Assembly (NCBI RefSeq): GCF_039830135.1
Contig: NZ_CP156081.1
Coordinates: forward strand, 3,830,001 to 3,894,000
DNA from: Defluviimonas sp. SAOS-178_SWC
GTDB taxonomy: Bacteria > Pseudomonadota > Alphaproteobacteria > Rhodobacterales > Rhodobacteraceae
Length of the DNA stretch: 64,000 nt
Reading direction: 5' to 3'
The notes beneath the pieces are model-generated. The model was given only the letters and a program-made list of their open reading frames with translations. It was not told the origin of the DNA and searched no databases. The position numbers were made by a program, and so were the translations under genes. Positions 29,687 to 38,516 of the stretch are shown in pieces (position 1 is the stretch's first letter; every line of letters begins with the position of its first letter).

Positions 29687-30151
29687 TCAGGCCCCGACCG
29701 TCTCGACCGCTTTCGCCTCGACCGTGTCGCCCTTGGCGATCTCGATCCGGCGCGGTTTCAGCGCCTCGGGCACTTCGCGCACAAGGTCGATATGCAGCAT
29801 GCCGTCTGCATGGGTCGCGCCAGTGACCTTCACGTGGTCGGCGAGCGCGAAACGCCGCTCGAACGCGCGGGTCGCGATGCCACGGTGCAGATAGGTCTTC
29901 GCGGTCTCCTCGGCGGCCTTGCGGGCAGCGACGATCACGGCGCCTTCCTTCACCTCGACGTTGAGCTCGTCCCCGGAAAACCCGGCAACGGCGATCGAGA
30001 TCCGGTAGGCGTTCTCATCGGTCTTTTCGATGTTGTAGGGCGGATAGGTCGGCTGGGCCACATCGGCCGACAGCACCCGGTCCATCATGTCGGCGATCCG
30101 GTCGAAGCCGACGGTCGCGCGATAAAGCGGCGAAAAATCATACGTGCGCAT
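29687..30151 (-). CDS. Small heat-shock protein, Hsp20/IbpA family
   Basis: A 154-residue chaperone that holds unfolded proteins in large oligomers. The N-terminus MRTYDFSPLYRATVGFDRI and the alpha-crystallin domain (about 35-130: YPPYNIEKTDENAYRISIAV, FSGDELNVEVKEG, YLHRGIATRAFERRFAL) match the IbpA type of alphaproteobacteria. The IEI-type C-terminal anchor appears as PRRIEI. The leader upstream (30152-30292) contains a GGTCCTGCGCAAGGAC hairpin, but I could not recognise a proper ROSE thermometer. Confidence 0.92.
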   Translation of the reverse strand: MRTYDFSPLYRATVGFDRIADMMDRVLSADVAQPTYPPYNIEKTDENAYRISIAVAGFSGDELNVEVKEGAVIVAARKAAEETAKTYLHRGIATRAFERRFALADHVKVTGATHADGMLHIDLVREVPEALKPRRIEIAKGDTVEAKAVETVGA

Positions 30152-30292
30152 GGGTCATCCTCCATTGAGCGATGTGCGTCCGTCCTTGCGCAGGACCAGA
30201 CGAGGGTTCATTCCAGGGCCCTGATGCGGCACCCCGGTACGGCTCAGATGTGAATGGAAATGAGGTCTGTCAAGGGGCCGGGCGAAGCGGCG

Positions 30293-31102
30293 TCAAGGCT
30301 TGAGGAACTTCGCCCCGCCCGCCTTGGTGTTCTGCGAAAGCTGCGCCCCGAAACCCGGCGTCACCTTCTTGAACGTCCGTTCCTCGACCGCATAGGCCGC
30401 GCGAAGCTCCGCCAGCGGCTCGGTCATCGCGGTCCCGAGGGCGACCGGCTTGCTGTCCATCTCCGCCTTCGCCGAGACCACCGAGACGATGCTCGGGACG
30501 CCGTTGCGGATCGAGAATATCGGCGCGCCGGACGATCCGAAATCAACCGAGCAGGTCATCACTAGAATGCCGGGCTGCCGCCCCAGCACTTCGCAGGCTT
30601 TCTGGAGCGACGGTGCCTCCGACCGCTCGAGCGCATAGGAGACGATGCCGACCGTGTCGCCCTGCATCGGATCGGCGCCGATCTCGAACGGCTGAACCGA
30701 CGGCAGCCGGATCGGCTGGTCGAGCTCGAGGAGCGCGAGATCGTAGGCCACCCGGTCCATCCGGTCGCGGCCCTCATAGGCGTAATCGGGATGGCTGACG
30801 GTCCGCGTGACGCCACGATAGGCGACCGCGCGGCCATTGCGCCAGCCGGCAAGGAACTTGAAATCCGCCGGATCGTGACGAACCCCGCTCGTCTGGTCGT
30901 AGAGGCAATGCGCGGCCGTCAGGACGAGTGACGGCGTGATCAGCGCCCCGGTGCAAAACGCCGATCGGCCGATATCGATGCGCCCGACCGCTTCCCATCC
31001 GCGCGTTTCGTCGGCCGTCGTCAGCGCCGTCAAGGCGGTATCCTGCGCCGCCGTGCCGAAGGGCACGGTCGCCAGAATCATCGCCGCCAGAAATGCCCGC
31101 AT
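30293..31102 (-). CDS. Secreted trypsin-like serine protease
   Basis: A 269-residue S1-family protein. Signal peptide: MRAFLAAMILATVPFGTAAQ. The catalytic triad is visible: His in LTAAHCLY, Asp in YDLALLEL and Ser in DFGSSGAPIF. Cysteine pairs (FCTGAL/AAHC and others) suggest disulfides and periplasmic or external action. GGAGGG lies right before the ATG at 31102; the longer frame to 31147 is not supported. Substrate unknown. Single gene, upstream of the glc operon's end on the same strand. Confidence 0.88.
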   Translation of the reverse strand: MRAFLAAMILATVPFGTAAQDTALTALTTADETRGWEAVGRIDIGRSAFCTGALITPSLVLTAAHCLYDQTSGVRHDPADFKFLAGWRNGRAVAYRGVTRTVSHPDYAYEGRDRMDRVAYDLALLELDQPIRLPSVQPFEIGADPMQGDTVGIVSYALERSEAPSLQKACEVLGRQPGILVMTCSVDFGSSGAPIFSIRNGVPSIVSVVSAKAEMDSKPVALGTAMTEPLAELRAAYAVEERTFKKVTPGFGAQLSQNTKAGGAKFLKP

Positions 31103-31234
31103 CTCGCCCTCCGGAGTTCCGCCGGTTCTAGTCTCCGGTTTGGGCAAGATTATGGCCGCCCGCCGCCTCCGGCAAGCGGCTGCTGAACCGTTGCGCGCCT
31201 CACGGCACGGCGACGCCCGCCCTCTGCGGTCCCC

Positions 31235-32527
31235 CTAGGTTCCGGTTGAAAGGGCGCGGGGCTTCGGCCCGCCCGTCGCCCAGTCGAGAAGTTCGACAGT
31301 GTGGACGACCGGGATCCCGGTGCCCGATCCGATCTGCATCATGCAGCCGATATTGCCCGCGGCGATGAGATCGGGCGCCTTCGCCTCCAGGGTCTTCACC
31401 TTGCGCCGCTTCAATTCGCCGGAAATCTCTGGCTGGAGAAGATTGTAGGTGCCGGCCGAGCCGCAGCAAAGATGCGGGTCCGCAGGCTCCACCACCTCGA
31501 ACCCGGCCGATTTCAACAATTGCTTCGGCGCGGCGGTCACCTTCTGCCCGTGTTGCAGGGAACAGGCGGCATGATAGGCGACGCGCAGCGGTTCGGGCGC
31601 CGTCGCCTCGGGTTTGAGCCGCGCGAGCAGTTCCGTCACGTCGCAGGCCAGCCCCGCGATCTCCGCCGCGTCGGTCGCGAGGTCCGTGGTGCGGAACATG
31701 TGGCCGTAGTCCTTCACCGTCGTCCCGCAACCGCTCGTGTTGATCACGATCGCGTCGAGGCCCGCGCCGCGCCTTTCCGCCATCCACGCGCGGATATTCG
31801 CCTCCGCCGACCCCTGCGCCTCAGCCTCGCGCCCCATGTGATGGGTAAGCGCCCCGCAGCAGCCGGCGCCCTTCGCCACCACGACGTCGCAGCCGAGCCG
31901 GCGCAAGAGCCGGATCGTCGCATCGTTGATATCGGTATTGAGCGCCCTCTGCGCGCAACCCGTCATCAGCGCCACCCGCATCCGCCGCTCCCCGGTCGCG
32001 GCGAAGACCTGCGGATCGTCATTGCGGCTCACCGGCGGCACCTGCTTCGGGGCCATCGCCACCATCGCCCGTAGCCGCGCGTCCGGCAGAAAGCGCGCAA
32101 TGGGCCGCGCCATCTTGGCCCCCAGAAGCGCGAGCCGGAACCGCGTCGGATAGGGGATAACCTGCGCCAGCACCCAGCGCAGGGCGCGGTCGCGCCAGGG
32201 CCGGCGGTAGGTCTTTTCGATATAGGCGCGGGCATGATCGACGAGATGCATGTAATGCACGCCCGACGGACAGGTCGTCATGCAGGCAAGGCAGGACAGG
32301 CAGCGGTCGATATGCCTGACCGTCTTTTCATCCGCCGGCCGGCCATTTTCCAGCATGTCCTTGATCAGGTAAATCCGGCCACGAGGGGAATCGAGTTCGT
32401 CGCCCAGGACCTGGTAGGTCGGGCAGGTCGCGGTACAGAACCCGCAATGCACGCAGGTCCGCAGGATCTGGTTCGCGCGCTGGATGCCCGGATCGCGAAG
32501 CTGCTCTTCCGTGAACGTCGTCTGCAT
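31235..32527 (-). CDS. glcF: Glycolate oxidase iron-sulfur subunit
   Basis: A 430-residue electron-transfer subunit of glycolate oxidase. Two ferredoxin-like [4Fe-4S] sites are C25-x2-C28-x2-C31-x3-C35 and C76-x2-C79-x2-C82-x3-C86, followed by two CCG cysteine-rich domains (GAGCCGALTHHMG and HLCCGSAGTYNLLQPE). Electrons from the GlcD flavin pass through it to the membrane quinone pool. Its start overlaps the glcE stop by one base, and it closes the glcDEF operon. Confidence 0.93.
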   Translation of the reverse strand: MQTTFTEEQLRDPGIQRANQILRTCVHCGFCTATCPTYQVLGDELDSPRGRIYLIKDMLENGRPADEKTVRHIDRCLSCLACMTTCPSGVHYMHLVDHARAYIEKTYRRPWRDRALRWVLAQVIPYPTRFRLALLGAKMARPIARFLPDARLRAMVAMAPKQVPPVSRNDDPQVFAATGERRMRVALMTGCAQRALNTDINDATIRLLRRLGCDVVVAKGAGCCGALTHHMGREAEAQGSAEANIRAWMAERRGAGLDAIVINTSGCGTTVKDYGHMFRTTDLATDAAEIAGLACDVTELLARLKPEATAPEPLRVAYHAACSLQHGQKVTAAPKQLLKSAGFEVVEPADPHLCCGSAGTYNLLQPEISGELKRRKVKTLEAKAPDLIAAGNIGCMMQIGSGTGIPVVHTVELLDWATGGPKPRALSTGT

Positions 32528-33636
32528 CAGCCCATCAGCCCCGGATTGAGAATGCCTTTCGGATCGAACCTGGCGCGCAGCCCCGCCGAAATTGCCGCGA
32601 TCGCAGCGGGCTCTGGCTGGAACGGTGCGATCCGCCGGCGCACCTCCTCGGTCGCGCGGATCAGCGTCGCGTGCCCGGCAAAGGGACCCAACCGGGCGCG
32701 CAAGTCCTCGCCCTCCGGCATCAGCAACCAGACGAGGCCGCCGCCCCAGTCGTAAAGAACCGCCCGCGCCCCGGCCCGCGCCACGAGGTCGGGGGCATCG
32801 GACGGTCGGACAGACAGGCGCCAGACATCGCCCTTGGCAGAATGGAACGCCTCCACGTCGCGCACATCGCGCCAGAGCGTGCGGCAGGTCTCCGCCGCGG
32901 TCTCGACCCGGACGGGGCCAAACCGCCCGAGCAGCACCGCCAGCCGTTCGCTCCGATAGGCGACCGACTGCGCGAAGCCCTCGATGCGGATCAGCGTCCC
33001 CATCGCCCCATGCGCCGCACCGGTCACGTCATAGGGCGAACCGAGCGCGGCGGTCATCGCGCTGAGCGCGTCGCCGTCATGAAGCCCCTCCAGCACCAAC
33101 ACCGCCACGGATTCCGGCGCCGGCAGCACCTTCAGACTGACCTCGGTCAGAACGCCGAGCGTCCCCCAGGCCCCCGCCATCAGCTTGACGAGGTCATAGC
33201 CGGTGACGTTCTTCATCACCCGTCCGCCGTTCTTCACGATGGCCCCGGTCCCGTCGACGAACCGCACGCCCAGAAGCGCGTCGCGGGCGGCCCCGGCCTG
33301 CACCCGCCGCGGCCCCGAGATATTGGCCGCGACCATCCCCCCCAGCGTGGGCTCGCCCGACGTTCCCAGAAGCCCGCGCCAATCCGCCGGCTCGAAGGCC
33401 AGCCGCTGCCCCTCGGCGGCCAGCGCCGCCTCGACCTCGGCCAGCGGCGTCCCCGCCCCCGCGACCAGCGTCAGCGCGCCGGGCTCATAGAGCCGGATCC
33501 CCGCGATCCCCGAAGCGTCGAGGACATCGCCCGCGACCGGCCACCCGACCGGCCGCGTCCCGCCCCCGGCGATCCGCAAGGGGCCGTTCGCCCCGGCGAT
33601 GATCGCGCTCAACTCCTCTTCCGTTCCTGACCGCAT
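32527..33636 (-). CDS. glcE: Glycolate oxidase FAD-binding subunit
   Basis: A 369-residue FAD-binding (PCMH-type) subunit. It shows RIAGGGTRPVGW, the phosphate-binding region LAFEPADWRGLLG ... PTLGGMVAANISGPRR and VMKNVTGYDLVKLMAGAWGTLG, all standard for GlcE. Start at 33636 (MRSGTEEELSAI) is favoured; the extension to 33774 is Pro/Arg-rich and overlaps glcD. Needed with GlcD and GlcF for activity in Escherichia coli. Confidence 0.92.
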   Translation of the reverse strand: MRSGTEEELSAIIAGANGPLRIAGGGTRPVGWPVAGDVLDASGIAGIRLYEPGALTLVAGAGTPLAEVEAALAAEGQRLAFEPADWRGLLGTSGEPTLGGMVAANISGPRRVQAGAARDALLGVRFVDGTGAIVKNGGRVMKNVTGYDLVKLMAGAWGTLGVLTEVSLKVLPAPESVAVLVLEGLHDGDALSAMTAALGSPYDVTGAAHGAMGTLIRIEGFAQSVAYRSERLAVLLGRFGPVRVETAAETCRTLWRDVRDVEAFHSAKGDVWRLSVRPSDAPDLVARAGARAVLYDWGGGLVWLLMPEGEDLRARLGPFAGHATLIRATEEVRRRIAPFQPEPAAIAAISAGLRARFDPKGILNPGLMG

Positions 33637-33694
33637 GATCTTCTTCTGTTCGAAAATACTCCGGGGGTCCGGGGGCAGCGCCCCCGGGGCGATC

Positions 33695-35128
33695 TCAGGC
33701 GGCACGACGCGGGGCACTCGCGGCGAGCGGAAACACCTTGGCGGGGTTGAGAAGCCAGCCCGGATCGAAGACATCCTTCACCCGCATCTGCGCCTCGATA
33801 TCGGCGGCGGAATATTGCACCGCCATCAGATCGCGCTTCTCGATGCCCACGCCATGCTCGCCGGTCAGGCAGCCGCCAACCTCGACGCACAGCTTGAGAA
33901 CTTCCGCCCCGAAGGCCTCGCAGCGCTCCAGATCGCCGGGCTTGTTGGCGTCGTACAGGATCAGCGGATGCATGTTGCCGTCGCCGGCATGGAAGACATT
34001 GGCAACCCCGAGCCCGAACTCCGCGCTCATCTCGCCGATCCGGCGCAGAACCAGCGGCAGGGCCGAGACCGGGATCGTCCCGTCAAGGCACATGTAATCG
34101 TTGATCTGCCCCATCGCCCCGAAGGCCGACTTGCGGCCAAGCCAGATCTTCTTCGCTTCCTCCTCCGACCCGCTTTCGCGGAACTCGACCGGAGCATGCC
34201 GCATGGCGATCTGGCGAATGAGGCCCAATTGCTCGTCGATCTCGGCCTCCGCCCCCTCGACCTCGACGATGAGAAGCGCCTCGCAGTCGGGATACCCGGC
34301 ATGGGCGAAGTCCTCGCAGGCGCGGATGCAGGGCCGGTCCATGAATTCGATCGCGACGGGAAGGACACCGGCCTTGATGATGTCGGCGACGCAGGCCCCC
34401 GCGACCTCGTTCGAGTCAAAACCGATCAGCACCGGCCGCGCCCCTTCGGGCTTCGGCAGGATGCGCAAGGTCGCCTCGGTGACGACACCCAGTTGACCTT
34501 CCGATCCGCAGACGACGCCCAGAAGGTCAAGCCCGCCCGCATCCATATGCGCCCCGCCGATCTCGAGCACCTCGCCGCCCATCGTGACCAGCGTGACGCC
34601 AAGCAGGTTGTTGGTCGTCACCCCGTATTTGAGGCAATGCGCACCACCCGAATTCATGCCGATATTGCCGGCGATCGCGCAGGCGAGTTGGCTCGACGGA
34701 TCGGGGGCATAGAAGAACCCGTCGGCCTCGACCGCGCCGGTGACCGACAGGTTCGTCCGCCCCGCCTCGACCCGGATGAAGCGGTTGTCGTAATCCACCT
34801 CCAGCACCTGGTTCATCCGCGCGATGCCGAGGATCACGCTGTCCGCCGTCGGGAGCGCCCCGCCCGCGAGCGACGTCCCGGAACCGCGCGGCACCACCGG
34901 CACTCCTTCGGCGTGGCAGACCCTGAGCGCAGCCGCGACCTCTTTTGTCGAGCGCGGCAGGACGACGGCGAGCGGCGGACAGCGGTAGGCGGAAAGAGCA
35001 TCGCATTCATAGGCGCGCGTTTCGGTCGGATCGTCGATCACCGCATCGGCGGGCAGAACCTCGCGCAGCCGCGCGGCGATGGCCGACCGCCGGGCAAGGA
35101 TCGTTTCGTCGGGGCGCGGCATATCCAT
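33695..35128 (-). CDS. glcD: Glycolate oxidase catalytic subunit
   Basis: A 477-residue FAD-linked 2-hydroxyacid oxidase. The FAD-binding PP-loop region is PRGSGTSLAGGALP, followed by NIGMNSGGAHCLKYGVTTNN and the C-terminal signature CLTGEHGVGIEKRDLM. It oxidises glycolate to glyoxylate. GGAG lies eight bases before the ATG at 35128; the reading frame further upstream runs through the promoter. First gene of glcDEF; a perfect inverted repeat lies just before its ribosome site. Confidence 0.94.
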   Translation of the reverse strand: MDMPRPDETILARRSAIAARLREVLPADAVIDDPTETRAYECDALSAYRCPPLAVVLPRSTKEVAAALRVCHAEGVPVVPRGSGTSLAGGALPTADSVILGIARMNQVLEVDYDNRFIRVEAGRTNLSVTGAVEADGFFYAPDPSSQLACAIAGNIGMNSGGAHCLKYGVTTNNLLGVTLVTMGGEVLEIGGAHMDAGGLDLLGVVCGSEGQLGVVTEATLRILPKPEGARPVLIGFDSNEVAGACVADIIKAGVLPVAIEFMDRPCIRACEDFAHAGYPDCEALLIVEVEGAEAEIDEQLGLIRQIAMRHAPVEFRESGSEEEAKKIWLGRKSAFGAMGQINDYMCLDGTIPVSALPLVLRRIGEMSAEFGLGVANVFHAGDGNMHPLILYDANKPGDLERCEAFGAEVLKLCVEVGGCLTGEHGVGIEKRDLMAVQYSAADIEAQMRVKDVFDPGWLLNPAKVFPLAASAPRRAA

Positions 35129-35141
35129 GCGAATTCTCCAA

Positions 35142-35164
35142 ATTGGTAAAATTTTATAACCAAT
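35142..35164. promoter_or_regulatory. Putative operator of glcDEF (ATTGGT-N11-ACCAAT)
   Basis: Perfect six-base inverted arms (35142-35147 and 35159-35164) flank the AT-only core AAAATTTTATA. TTGGT/ACCAA arms are the half sites of the GntR/FadR-type regulators such as GlcC, LldR and PdhR, though their sites usually have short spacers. It lies 13 bases before the glcD ATG, so bound repressor would block the transcript start or early elongation. Confidence 0.6.
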
Positions 35165-35345
35165 ATCGGCGACAGACAACAAAAACCACGCGAGCGCCCG
35201 GAAAATCGGCAGCCTGGACCGATCAAACTTCAAGCAGGTTGGCGAATTTTCGCCGACATTCCGCAGCATTAGCGGATTACTGGCACACTATCAGCCTGTT
35301 TGCGCTACCTTTTATACGGGGGGTGGCAACAAATGGACTGGATTC

Positions 35346-36782
35346 ATGATTGCTGACCTCTGGCGTCGATCTGTCGCGGACAGTGACAACCTCGCCGAGA
35401 AACTCCCCAAGATCGGCCTCTTCCTCGGCCTGCTGGCGCTTGCTTTCGCCTGGGGTGTTGCGACGGTGAAATGGAAGGTCTTTCCGCACCATCAACTGGT
35501 CTACCTCGAATCCGGGGTCGTCGCCCTCTCGAAGATGGAAGTCACGGAACTTCCCCACGCCGTGATCGAACTCGCACCCGACGAAACATCCCCGGACCCA
35601 GTGGCGCTTTTCGGGCCCGAACCGGCGGGCGATGTGATCCTGATGACCGGCGGCTTCAACTACAGGCAGGATATCTGCCCCGAATTCGGCTGCATGGCCT
35701 GGGTGATGGAACGCGACGGAACGGTGCTGCATTCCTGGCAGTACGATCCGTCCGCCCTCTTCGACCGCGACAAACTCGCAGGCTTCACCGGCGAGCGCGA
35801 GGCAGGCAACATCTATGTCCAGGGCGCGGCGCTCGACCCCGCAGGGCATCTGGTCGTGACCTTCCAGGCGCGCAACATGTTTCCCTATCAGGTCGCGGTC
35901 GCCCGCTTCGACTGGGACGGACGGCTCGACTGGATCCGCATCGACGGCAGCCACCACTGGCCGACGGTCGGCGATGACGGCCGCGTCTACGTGCCGATGG
36001 CGCGCATCGAGAGCGACGCCACCACCGTCGCCGCGACACGTCAGAAACTTCAGTGCAAGTACGGCGCGGTCTTTCAGGAAGGCGTTCGCGTGATTTCCCC
36101 CGATGGCGCGGTGCTGCACGAATTCTGGATGGACGACGTCGTCCGGATGAGCGACGCGCAAGGCCTCGCCTATTCGGTGCGCGACGATTGCGATCCCTAC
36201 CACGTCAACGGAATTGCGCTCCTGAACGAAGCCGCCGCACATCGGCTTCCGGGTGCGCGGGCTGGCGACCTTCTGGTATCGCTCCGCTCCTCCTCCTCGC
36301 TCGTCGTGCTCGATCGGGACAGCGGGCGGATAAAGCACCATATCGCCGGGCCGATGGTCGCCCAGCACAGCCCCCGCGTCCTGCCCGACGGCGATGTGGC
36401 GGTCTTCGACAATCTCGGCGGCATCGACACGGCCAGGGGAACGCGGGTCCTGAAACTCGACATCGTGACCGGGGCGCCGACGACGCTCTTTCCGCGCGAT
36501 GCGGACAAGCCGGGCGGCGACCTCTTTTCCGAAGCGCAGGGTGACGTGAATTTCTCCGCCGACGGCAGCCGGGCACTCGTGGCCGAGACCCTCGGCGGGC
36601 GGATGTTCGAGTTCGACACCGCGACGGGCGCGCCGATCTGGTCCTATCGTTCGGTCTCCGACATGGCGCCGTTCTACGCGGCGGAAGGCAATCCCGTCGA
36701 CGGCCCCGCCTATGCGCTGATGCATACCCAGGGCGCGCATTTCCTCAGCCGCGCCGCGTTCCGCCGGTTGACCGGCGGCTGA
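35346..36782 (+). CDS. Arylsulfotransferase-like (ASST) membrane-anchored protein
   Basis: A 478-residue protein with one N-terminal membrane helix (about 22-40, GLFLGLLALAFAWGVATV) and a large periplasmic domain that resembles ASST beta-propellers: VILMTGGFNYRQDICPEFGC, AWVMERDGTVLHSW, YHVNGIALL and GPMVAQHSPRVLPDGDVAVFDN. The HVN and QHSP stretches correspond to the conserved histidine regions of ASST. Members in this group may not transfer sulfate, so activity is uncertain. The ATG has no strong ribosome site. Divergent from glcDEF. Confidence 0.75.
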   Translation: MIADLWRRSVADSDNLAEKLPKIGLFLGLLALAFAWGVATVKWKVFPHHQLVYLESGVVALSKMEVTELPHAVIELAPDETSPDPVALFGPEPAGDVILMTGGFNYRQDICPEFGCMAWVMERDGTVLHSWQYDPSALFDRDKLAGFTGEREAGNIYVQGAALDPAGHLVVTFQARNMFPYQVAVARFDWDGRLDWIRIDGSHHWPTVGDDGRVYVPMARIESDATTVAATRQKLQCKYGAVFQEGVRVISPDGAVLHEFWMDDVVRMSDAQGLAYSVRDDCDPYHVNGIALLNEAAAHRLPGARAGDLLVSLRSSSSLVVLDRDSGRIKHHIAGPMVAQHSPRVLPDGDVAVFDNLGGIDTARGTRVLKLDIVTGAPTTLFPRDADKPGGDLFSEAQGDVNFSADGSRALVAETLGGRMFEFDTATGAPIWSYRSVSDMAPFYAAEGNPVDGPAYALMHTQGAHFLSRAAFRRLTGG

Positions 36783-37033
36783 CCGGTCTCGGGCGGCGGC
36801 GGGTGATGAGTTTCGGTCTGCCGGAGAATTGCATGCGAAGTCGTCAGACGCGCGGAGGTCATCGCTTCGCCTGTCTTTCGGGGAAATATCGCGGGAACTC
36901 CTGGGCCCGCAGCTTGCGATGGGAACCAGATCCATACCACACTTGCGACAATTGTTTTCAAGTCGGGGGGCGACGGGCTTGTCTTCCTTCGACACACGGC
37001 GAACCTGAATCCGAAGATCCGAGGGACCTCTCG

Positions 37034-37672
37034 ATGGCGCCATATATCGAGCTTTCTGAACTCGCGAACCTTCTCGCGACGCGCGCGGCAGCGGGCGCGC
37101 GTGTCGTCGCGGCCCTCGCCGGCGCGCCCGGATCTGGCAAATCTACGCAAGCCGAAAACCTGGCCGCGATGCTGGACGCGCGGCAGGCGGGGTCCGCTGT
37201 CGTCCTGCCCATGGACGGCTATCACTACGACGATACCTATCTCGTCCCGGCGGGTCTGAGGCCGCGAAAGGGTGCGCCCGACACCTTCGATGTCGGCGGG
37301 CTGTTCCATACCCTCAAGCGTATCCGCGCGCGCGACGAACCCTTCGTCGCCGTTCCGGTTTTCGACCGCGACCTCGAGATCGCGCGCGCCGGTGCGCGGA
37401 TGATCGCGGCCGATGTGCCGATCGTCATTGTCGAGGGGAATTACCTTCTGCTCGGGCAGGAACCTTGGTCGCGCTTGCGACCGTTGTTCGATATCGCCGT
37501 CCTGCTCGACGTTCCGGCACACATTCTCGGCGACAGGCTTGCCGGGCGGTGGCGGCGGTACAAGCTGACGCCAGAGGAAATTGCCGCCAAGCTCGAAGAC
37601 AACGACCTCCCGAACGGACGCCTCGTCATGGCCGAAAGCCGCGGCGAGGATTACCGCCTGGCGAACGGGTAG
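37034..37672 (+). CDS. P-loop nucleoside/sugar kinase-like protein (YggC/FrcK type)
   Basis: A 212-residue kinase of the uridine kinase-pantothenate kinase class. Walker A is G30-APGSGKST; LPMDGYHYDDTYL carries the catalytic DGxH region, and IVIVEGNYLLLGQEPW is the Walker B-type strand of this group. Homologues are annotated as fructose or nucleoside kinases; the substrate here is not evident. GAGGGA precedes the ATG. The 251 bases upstream (36783-37033) contain no convincing gene. It is the last recognisable host gene before the prophage. Confidence 0.8.
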   Translation: MAPYIELSELANLLATRAAAGARVVAALAGAPGSGKSTQAENLAAMLDARQAGSAVVLPMDGYHYDDTYLVPAGLRPRKGAPDTFDVGGLFHTLKRIRARDEPFVAVPVFDRDLEIARAGARMIAADVPIVIVEGNYLLLGQEPWSRLRPLFDIAVLLDVPAHILGDRLAGRWRRYKLTPEEIAAKLEDNDLPNGRLVMAESRGEDYRLANG

Positions 37673-38011
37673 CGGCATGTCGCGGCACGGGGATCATGGG
37701 CTTAAAGAGGCTTGTCACACTGTGCCACATTCATGGCTTCGGGCTTCGAATCGCGGCATCGCCAGAGGTCATGGATCTTGGTGCCAGCTTCGGACGCGTT
37801 CGCCCACCGCGACGGGTCGCCCCCCCATCGGCGGAGCCTACCTGACTGCCCGTCACCGAAAGGATTACTTCAACCCACTGAAAAACATCGGGTTTCCCAT
37901 TCAAAACGAGCCGAGAATATGGAGTTGGTGGCGAGGGGGCGCAACATCGAGACACCCCCCATCAGATTCGGGCGGTTTGTCGCCTGATCTGGCGATCCCG
38001 GGCGGCCCCGT
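37673..38011. other. Gene-free junction between host genes and prophage
   Basis: I see no convincing coding region, tRNA or insertion sequence in these 339 bases. The stretch lies between the last host-like gene and the first gene of the phage cargo island, so the left attachment site probably lies here. Locating it needs the other prophage end, which is outside the window. Confidence 0.4.
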
Positions 38012-38428
38012 CTAGCCATTCAGATGATCGAGTGCCCGATGGTATCTCTCCATCCGCTCCAGGTCCTTCTGGGACGGCGAACTGATCCTGGACAAGTCCG
38101 CGTTGTCTTTCAGATCGAGGATCTTCACCGCACGCGCCAGCTCGTTTGACCCTGCCCGCTCGATGAACTCCTCGTATGTTTCGCTGATGCGCCGCGTGAC
38201 CGCGTCGAGCGCCGCCGCCTGAACGTCGGTCAGACCTTCGCGCCGCAGCTGATCGATCGTCCAATCCGTGTCTTCCACCACGTCGTGCAAGACCGCCACG
38301 ACCCGCTCGTCTTCCGTTCGTGCGGCCTGAAGAAGACGCAGCGGATGGAGGATGTAGGGCTCGCCGGCCTTATCGACCTGTCCCTTATGGGCGCCTGCTG
38401 CGATCTCGATAGCGCGTTCGATGTTCAA
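38012..38428 (-). CDS. Small alarmone-hydrolase-like HD protein
   Basis: A 138-residue single HD domain of the RelA/SpoT hydrolase (Mesh1/SAH) type. Metal and substrate residues are in place: H14, H28 (YILHPLRL), H48-D49 followed by E52-D53 (LHDVVEDTDW) and D105 with N109 (VKILDLKDNAD). There is no synthetase, TGS or ACT domain. Known members remove pyrophosphate from (p)ppGpp or related alarmones, some serving as antitoxins to toxic small alarmone synthetases. It stands alone on the minus strand, divergent from hicAB, at the host-side edge of the prophage. No toxic synthetase is visible nearby. Confidence 0.8.
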   Translation of the reverse strand: MNIERAIEIAAGAHKGQVDKAGEPYILHPLRLLQAARTEDERVVAVLHDVVEDTDWTIDQLRREGLTDVQAAALDAVTRRISETYEEFIERAGSNELARAVKILDLKDNADLSRISSPSQKDLERMERYHRALDHLNG

Positions 38429-38498
38429 GGCTGGAGTCCTCCAGATGTCAAACCGTGCGCATTATATTGCGCATACCCGCTTGCGTATCGGGTGGATT

Positions 38499-38516
38499 TG
38501 TGTATATATATACACA
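38499..38516. promoter_or_regulatory. 18-bp perfect palindrome overlapping the hicA start
   Basis: TGTGTATATATATACACA is a perfect dyad whose last base is the A of the hicA ATG. It contains TATATA usable as a -10 element, with TTGCGT 16 bases upstream as a -35. It is the obvious operator for the HicB ribbon-helix-helix protein. Confidence 0.75.

Noticed and set aside
30152..30292. ROSE-type RNA thermometer upstream of hsp20
   Set aside because: A hairpin with GGTCCTGCGCAAGGAC is present, but the usual U-U/C-GCU segment pairing with the ribosome site cannot be seen.
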